Below the pieces are notes generated by a model. The model did no database searches. It saw only the letters and a program-made list of their open reading frames with translations, and was not told the origin of the DNA. The translations under genes were made by a program, and so were the position numbers. From assembly GCF_000003855.2 (NCBI RefSeq), contig NW_003101682.1, positions 5,770,828 to 5,834,827 on the forward strand: DNA of 64,000 nucleotides, written 5' to 3'. Of this stretch, positions 60,475 to 64,000 are shown piece after piece (the first letter of the stretch is position 1; every line of letters starts with the position of its first letter). The stretch is from Blastomyces gilchristii SLH14081 (taxonomy: Eukaryota; Ascomycota; Eurotiomycetes; Onygenales; Ajellomycetaceae).

Positions 60475-60792
60475 TGTGGCGGGCTGCGCCTGATCAATTA
60501 TATAGACTATTCCGTTACACTTCACAGATTCCTACCACTCCGATTCTCGGTCGCTGATCCTCAGCTGAAAACCTACGGAATTTCTATTCTTCTGCCCCGA
60601 AGCTTCATCATGTATGAAAACCCCTATTCTTCCACCCTGAAGTTCCACTGTGTACATCACTATATATGTGTATAAATATTCACTCTGATCACTGATTTCC
60701 ACACTTTCTCTTTCTTTTCTTCTCTAACATTTTTTTCTTTGTTATATAAGATCTATATATTATACCGAGCTATTTAGCATAGATCTCTTACA
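60475..60792 (+). repeat. 5' LTR of G1B with internal duplication
   Basis: 318 bp against 278 bp in G1A. An approximately 40-bp segment (AAAACC..CTATTCTTC..CCTGAAG) occurs twice between about 60570 and 60655. Eight CpG sites are kept in the first 130 bp. Confidence 0.9.
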
Positions 60793-61059
60793 CTAGAAAA
60801 ATATTCATCATCTTCTCATTAGAAATGATTATTCATTGAGAGATATTCAAACATGTAACAATGTGTAAGAAAGAGAAACACAGTTAAGCAGACATCAAGT
60901 TCTCAGATAGAAGCTTGCTCATCAGTTATTCTAGCCCTGCAATAAGATCTTATAAGAGAATATCAGTGAAAGACCTGAGAGTTCTGACACTTCAGATGTA
61001 TAAGATATTCATACAATTACACTTTTACAGATATCACACATCTGACAATCAATATAATC

Positions 61060-62230
61060 ATGTCTAATGATAATATAAGAGAACTCTCAAATATAAGCAT
61101 AGATACAATGCCACAGTGACTCTGAGTAATGTTGAAATTATAACAGTAATAGATAGCTGATATGCATGCAACTCAACAACTTCAATATGAGAAAATTCAG
61201 TGATTAACTCAATAAGAAACTCATGCAATTTCAATATCTACAGAATTGAATATAAAAGTGCTGAAAGAACACTTAGATACTTCTACATATTTTAATACTT
61301 CTGATCTCACTCTCTACTCATCATGAAGAATGAAAATGCTTATGAAACTAAGTGTGAATGAAGATATCATCAGTTGACTAATCAATCAAGATTGATATAT
61401 CAATGAATGATTGAAGAATTATATGAAACAGAAGTTTCATTCATGAATAAAAGCATGTGAATCAGTGATACAAACACTTGATAATATCATCAAATATCTT
61501 GATGTTCTGTTTCAAGACACTGCTATGCAACAGAAAGTGTTAGATTGATTATAGAGTATTTAACAGAGAAATACTTCTCTTACAATATTTATCTCTGACT
61601 TTGATATTAAAATCTTAGAAGCAGGTGATCAATCTTGAAAGAATTGAATGAAGATTAGTATGCTCAAGAAGATATTCACTTTCAAACTCTTACAGACTCT
61701 TATAAGTGTAAATAAAGACCTAACTTATGAAGACTTCTGTACACAGCTCTGAATATTGAATGATTATCTTATCAAGATCAAGAGTGTACAGAACAGTGAT
61801 AGAAGATGTTACACTCACACACCTATACTAAGAAATAACTCAGTCACTCATACATCTGTGCTGAGAAACAACAACAATAATGCAGATGCTATGAACTGAG
61901 TAGACTTGAATATCTATATATAAGCAAGAGTCTCTGCCATCTGAACAGACTTTCAAGTCTCTAGAATCACTTTTGAAGAAGTCACTGATTGATGTCAATG
62001 AGAAGTGTGTATCAACTGTAACTGATCAGAGTACATTACTTTCAACTGTTGATTAATCTATGTATCTTCTTGCTTAAAGAATGAATCAGCGCCTGTTCAT
62101 GTCAATCATGTTACATTAGAGAAGAATTCAGAAGATAACTATGAGAATGTCTCAATAAAACAGGGAAAAAATTAGCTCCTGTTCAAATTCACAAGCAGAA
62201 GCTTGAAGAGATTGAATGATAATGATTTGA
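61060..62230 (+). pseudogene. gag: gag remnant of G1B
   Basis: ATG at 61060, matching 1129 in G1A. The same capsid-like region is near 61320. Broken by many stops. Pol follows in the -1 phase, as in G1A. 3' limit approximate. Confidence 0.6.
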
Positions 62231-64000
62231 AGAGAAAATGACAATGAATGTGATTCTTGTATCTACTGTGATAGATAACATGTATAATATGAAAGTCATG
62301 ATAGATAGCAGTCTATGCTATTATACAATGATTAAATCTTCAATTATAAGATATTATAATCTTCAGTGTATTCTCTTATCAAGACTCTGACTTCTCACAG
62401 AATTTGATGATTCAAAAGACATTCACACACATTATATAGTGAAACTAAACATAGATATTGAAGAATATTAATATGAAGATGTCTGTGCATACAAAGTTAA
62501 TAATCTTGACTATGATCTCATGCTAGAACTTGCCTGACTATCTGAATAAGACATCTTGTTAAATGCTTAAAATAGAAGCTTAATATTCTCTAATAGTAAT
62601 AGAATTCATAAAGATAATATTCACAAGACTATGAATCTTACACAGATCTCTGTCAACACTTATAAAATGCTCTGAAAAAGAAGTCATTATCAAAACTGCT
62701 GACAGAGTCATTAACAAAGTTACTGATAGTAAGATTATATATCAATCTATTCTATCAGTCTGATTAATATCAAGAAAGCTCTAGATAAGTTATTCTGTAC
62801 TATAATAACAGATTCTCACACAAATCTCTCTTAATAATATCATGAATATCTAGATATCTTCTGATAAGATAATATTATAAATATATCTTCTTTACAAGAC
62901 TCAGAGATAAATCACAGTATCAAGTTAGAAAAGAAGAAGAGTAAGAACTCTGAATCACTGTGAGATCTTCTTTATAATATATCTTGAGATGAACTTCTTC
63001 TTCTTCAGAAGACATTAAATGATCTGTTGAATAACAGATTTATATATATTAGTAACTCTTCTGCTGCAGCTTCTATTCTCTTTGCAAAGAAGTCAGATAA
63101 AGAACTTCAATTCTGTGTGAACTATTGAGATCTGAACAGATTGATAAACAAAGATTGTTATCTTCTATCTCTTATCAATGAAATTCTAGCATGTATCAGA
63201 TAAGCTCAATGATTTATAAAGTGAGATATCATCAGTGTGTTTCATAAGATTCATATCACTGAAGAAGATGAATGACTTACAGTATTTCAAACATGTTACA
63301 GTCTCTTGGAATGAGTAGTCACACTCTTTGAACTGACTAATATCTTCAGTACATTTCAGAAGTATATCAACTGAGCACTCTGAGATTTTCTTGATAAGTT
63401 TGCATCTGCATATCTAGATAACATTCTCATCTTCATTAATGAATTCAGAAAAGAATATCAAGAACACATGCAGAAGATATTACAATAATTATAAGAGACA
63501 GAACTATTAATAGATATTGACAAGTATGACTTTGAAGTCAAGAGTACAAAATATCTAGACTTTATCATACAAGCTGATAAGAGAATTTGAATGAATTCTG
63601 AGAAAGTCTCTGCTATTCTCAAGTGAGAGACTTTATATACTATAAAAGATGTACAAAGCTTCATTGAATTTGCTAACTTCTATCAATGATTTATATGAAA
63701 CTTCTCAGATATTGTGAGATCACTCATAGAACTCACTAAGAAAGACTCAGTATTTCAATGATCAGTGAACACTAAAGCTGCATTTACACAGATGAAGAAG
63801 ATGTTCATTAATATCTCTCTGCTGATAACATTTAATTCTGATCATGAGATAGTTATTGAAGCTGATTTCTCTGACTATGTCACAGAAGAAGCTATATTAC
63901 AATATGATAATAAAGATATCTTACAATTATGTATCTTCATGTCTAAGAAACTGAGTCTCATTGAATGCAACTATGAGATCTATGACAAGAAACTTCTCAC
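62230..64000 (+). pseudogene. pol: pol remnant of G1B (PR, RT, start of RNase H)
   Basis: Protease MIDSS at 62298-62312 (MIDS-D in G1A). RT is at about 63000-63500 with a degraded palm, LDNILIF, near 63411-63430. RNase H begins at about 63790 (ISLLITFNSD, then a DFSDYVTEEA-like stretch) and is cut by the window end. Same phase as in G1A. Confidence 0.8.

Larger units (their letters stand above)
42302..64000. mobile_element. D-B: inverted D-family element, split by three gypsy elements
   Basis: Begins TAGACTGACCGTGTG after the presumed 8-bp target TAAGTATC (42294-42301) in Lc. Its pieces are 42302-42332, 49592-51302 and 59651-60474, colinear with the reverse complement of D-A from 35840 down to about 25410. 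G3B, G2B and G1B are inserted between the pieces. The far end is outside the window. Confidence 0.85.
60475..64000 (+). mobile_element. G1B: 5' part of a second G1 chromovirus
   Basis: 5' LTR 60475-60792, then gag and pol as far as RNase H, where the window ends. Colinear with 516-4060 of G1A. The flanking AGAAG (60470-60474) should reappear after its 3' LTR outside the window. Confidence 0.93.

Noticed and set aside
1..64000. Centromere or telomere-proximal region
   Set aside because: AT-rich nested retroelements are compatible with this, but no telomere repeat or other positional marker is visible, so no claim is made.
1..64000. A defence, biosynthetic or other novel gene system
   Set aside because: No intact gene outside transposable elements was found on either strand. 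The longest open frame is 152 codons and lies antisense to a retroelement.

Overview
No intact protein-coding gene is visible in this window. It is an AT-rich bed of nested, mutated transposable elements, most likely from a filamentous ascomycete (Pezizomycotina-type) genome. The evidence is Tad-like LINEs with two zinc-knuckle ORF1 and a C-terminal RNase H, chromodomain Ty3/gypsy elements, and dense C-to-T and G-to-A transition decay with very few indels. This decay looks like repeat-induced point mutation (RIP) or methyl-cytosine deamination. Reading frames are broken by TGA, TAA and TAG where sister copies or family motifs predict CGA, CAA, CAG or TGG. The species cannot be named from the sequence.

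Families (names are mine). G1: gypsy chromovirus, about 5.7 kb, LTR about 278 bp. G2: gypsy, about 8.3 kb, LTR 167 bp, minus strand in both copies. G3: gypsy chromovirus, about 7.3 kb, LTR 258 bp. L: Tad-like LINE ending in an (AAT)n tail. S: tRNA-derived SINE, about 370 bp. D: DNA element of about 5.8 kb with TAGACTG ends and 8-bp target duplications (hAT-like by duplication size only), plus a 506-bp non-autonomous relative.

Layout. 1-14232 is G2A, split by G1A (516-6196) and SINE S1 (9431-9800). 14233-14302 is a LINE scrap, Ld. 14303-15852 is the 3' part of G3C, reversed. 15853-16188 is one end of D element D-C. 16189-19255 is LINE La. 19254-21813 plus 35841-37580 is LINE Lb, split by D element D-A (21814-35840). 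D-A contains SINE S2 (22668-23040) and G3A (26929-34737), and G3A contains the small D relative (33034-33539) and a 100-N gap. 37581-42301 is LINE Lc, reversed. 42302 to the window end is D-B, an inverted copy of D-A, split by G3B (42333-49586), G2B (51303-59646) and G1B (60475 onward).

Almost every insertion can be proved inside the window, because target duplications are visible and a sister copy shows the empty site. The longest insertion chain is G3C, D-C, LINEs, D-A, G3A, small D element. Three observations are the most useful. Surviving CpG sites lie at the outer edges of the LTR elements, while the inward-facing edges of the same LTRs have lost them. The SINE and the LINE share their 3' tail, which suggests the LINE mobilised the SINE. 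The D family has no recognisable transposase but carries many copies of a roughly 22-bp motif built on a GTAACACT direct repeat.
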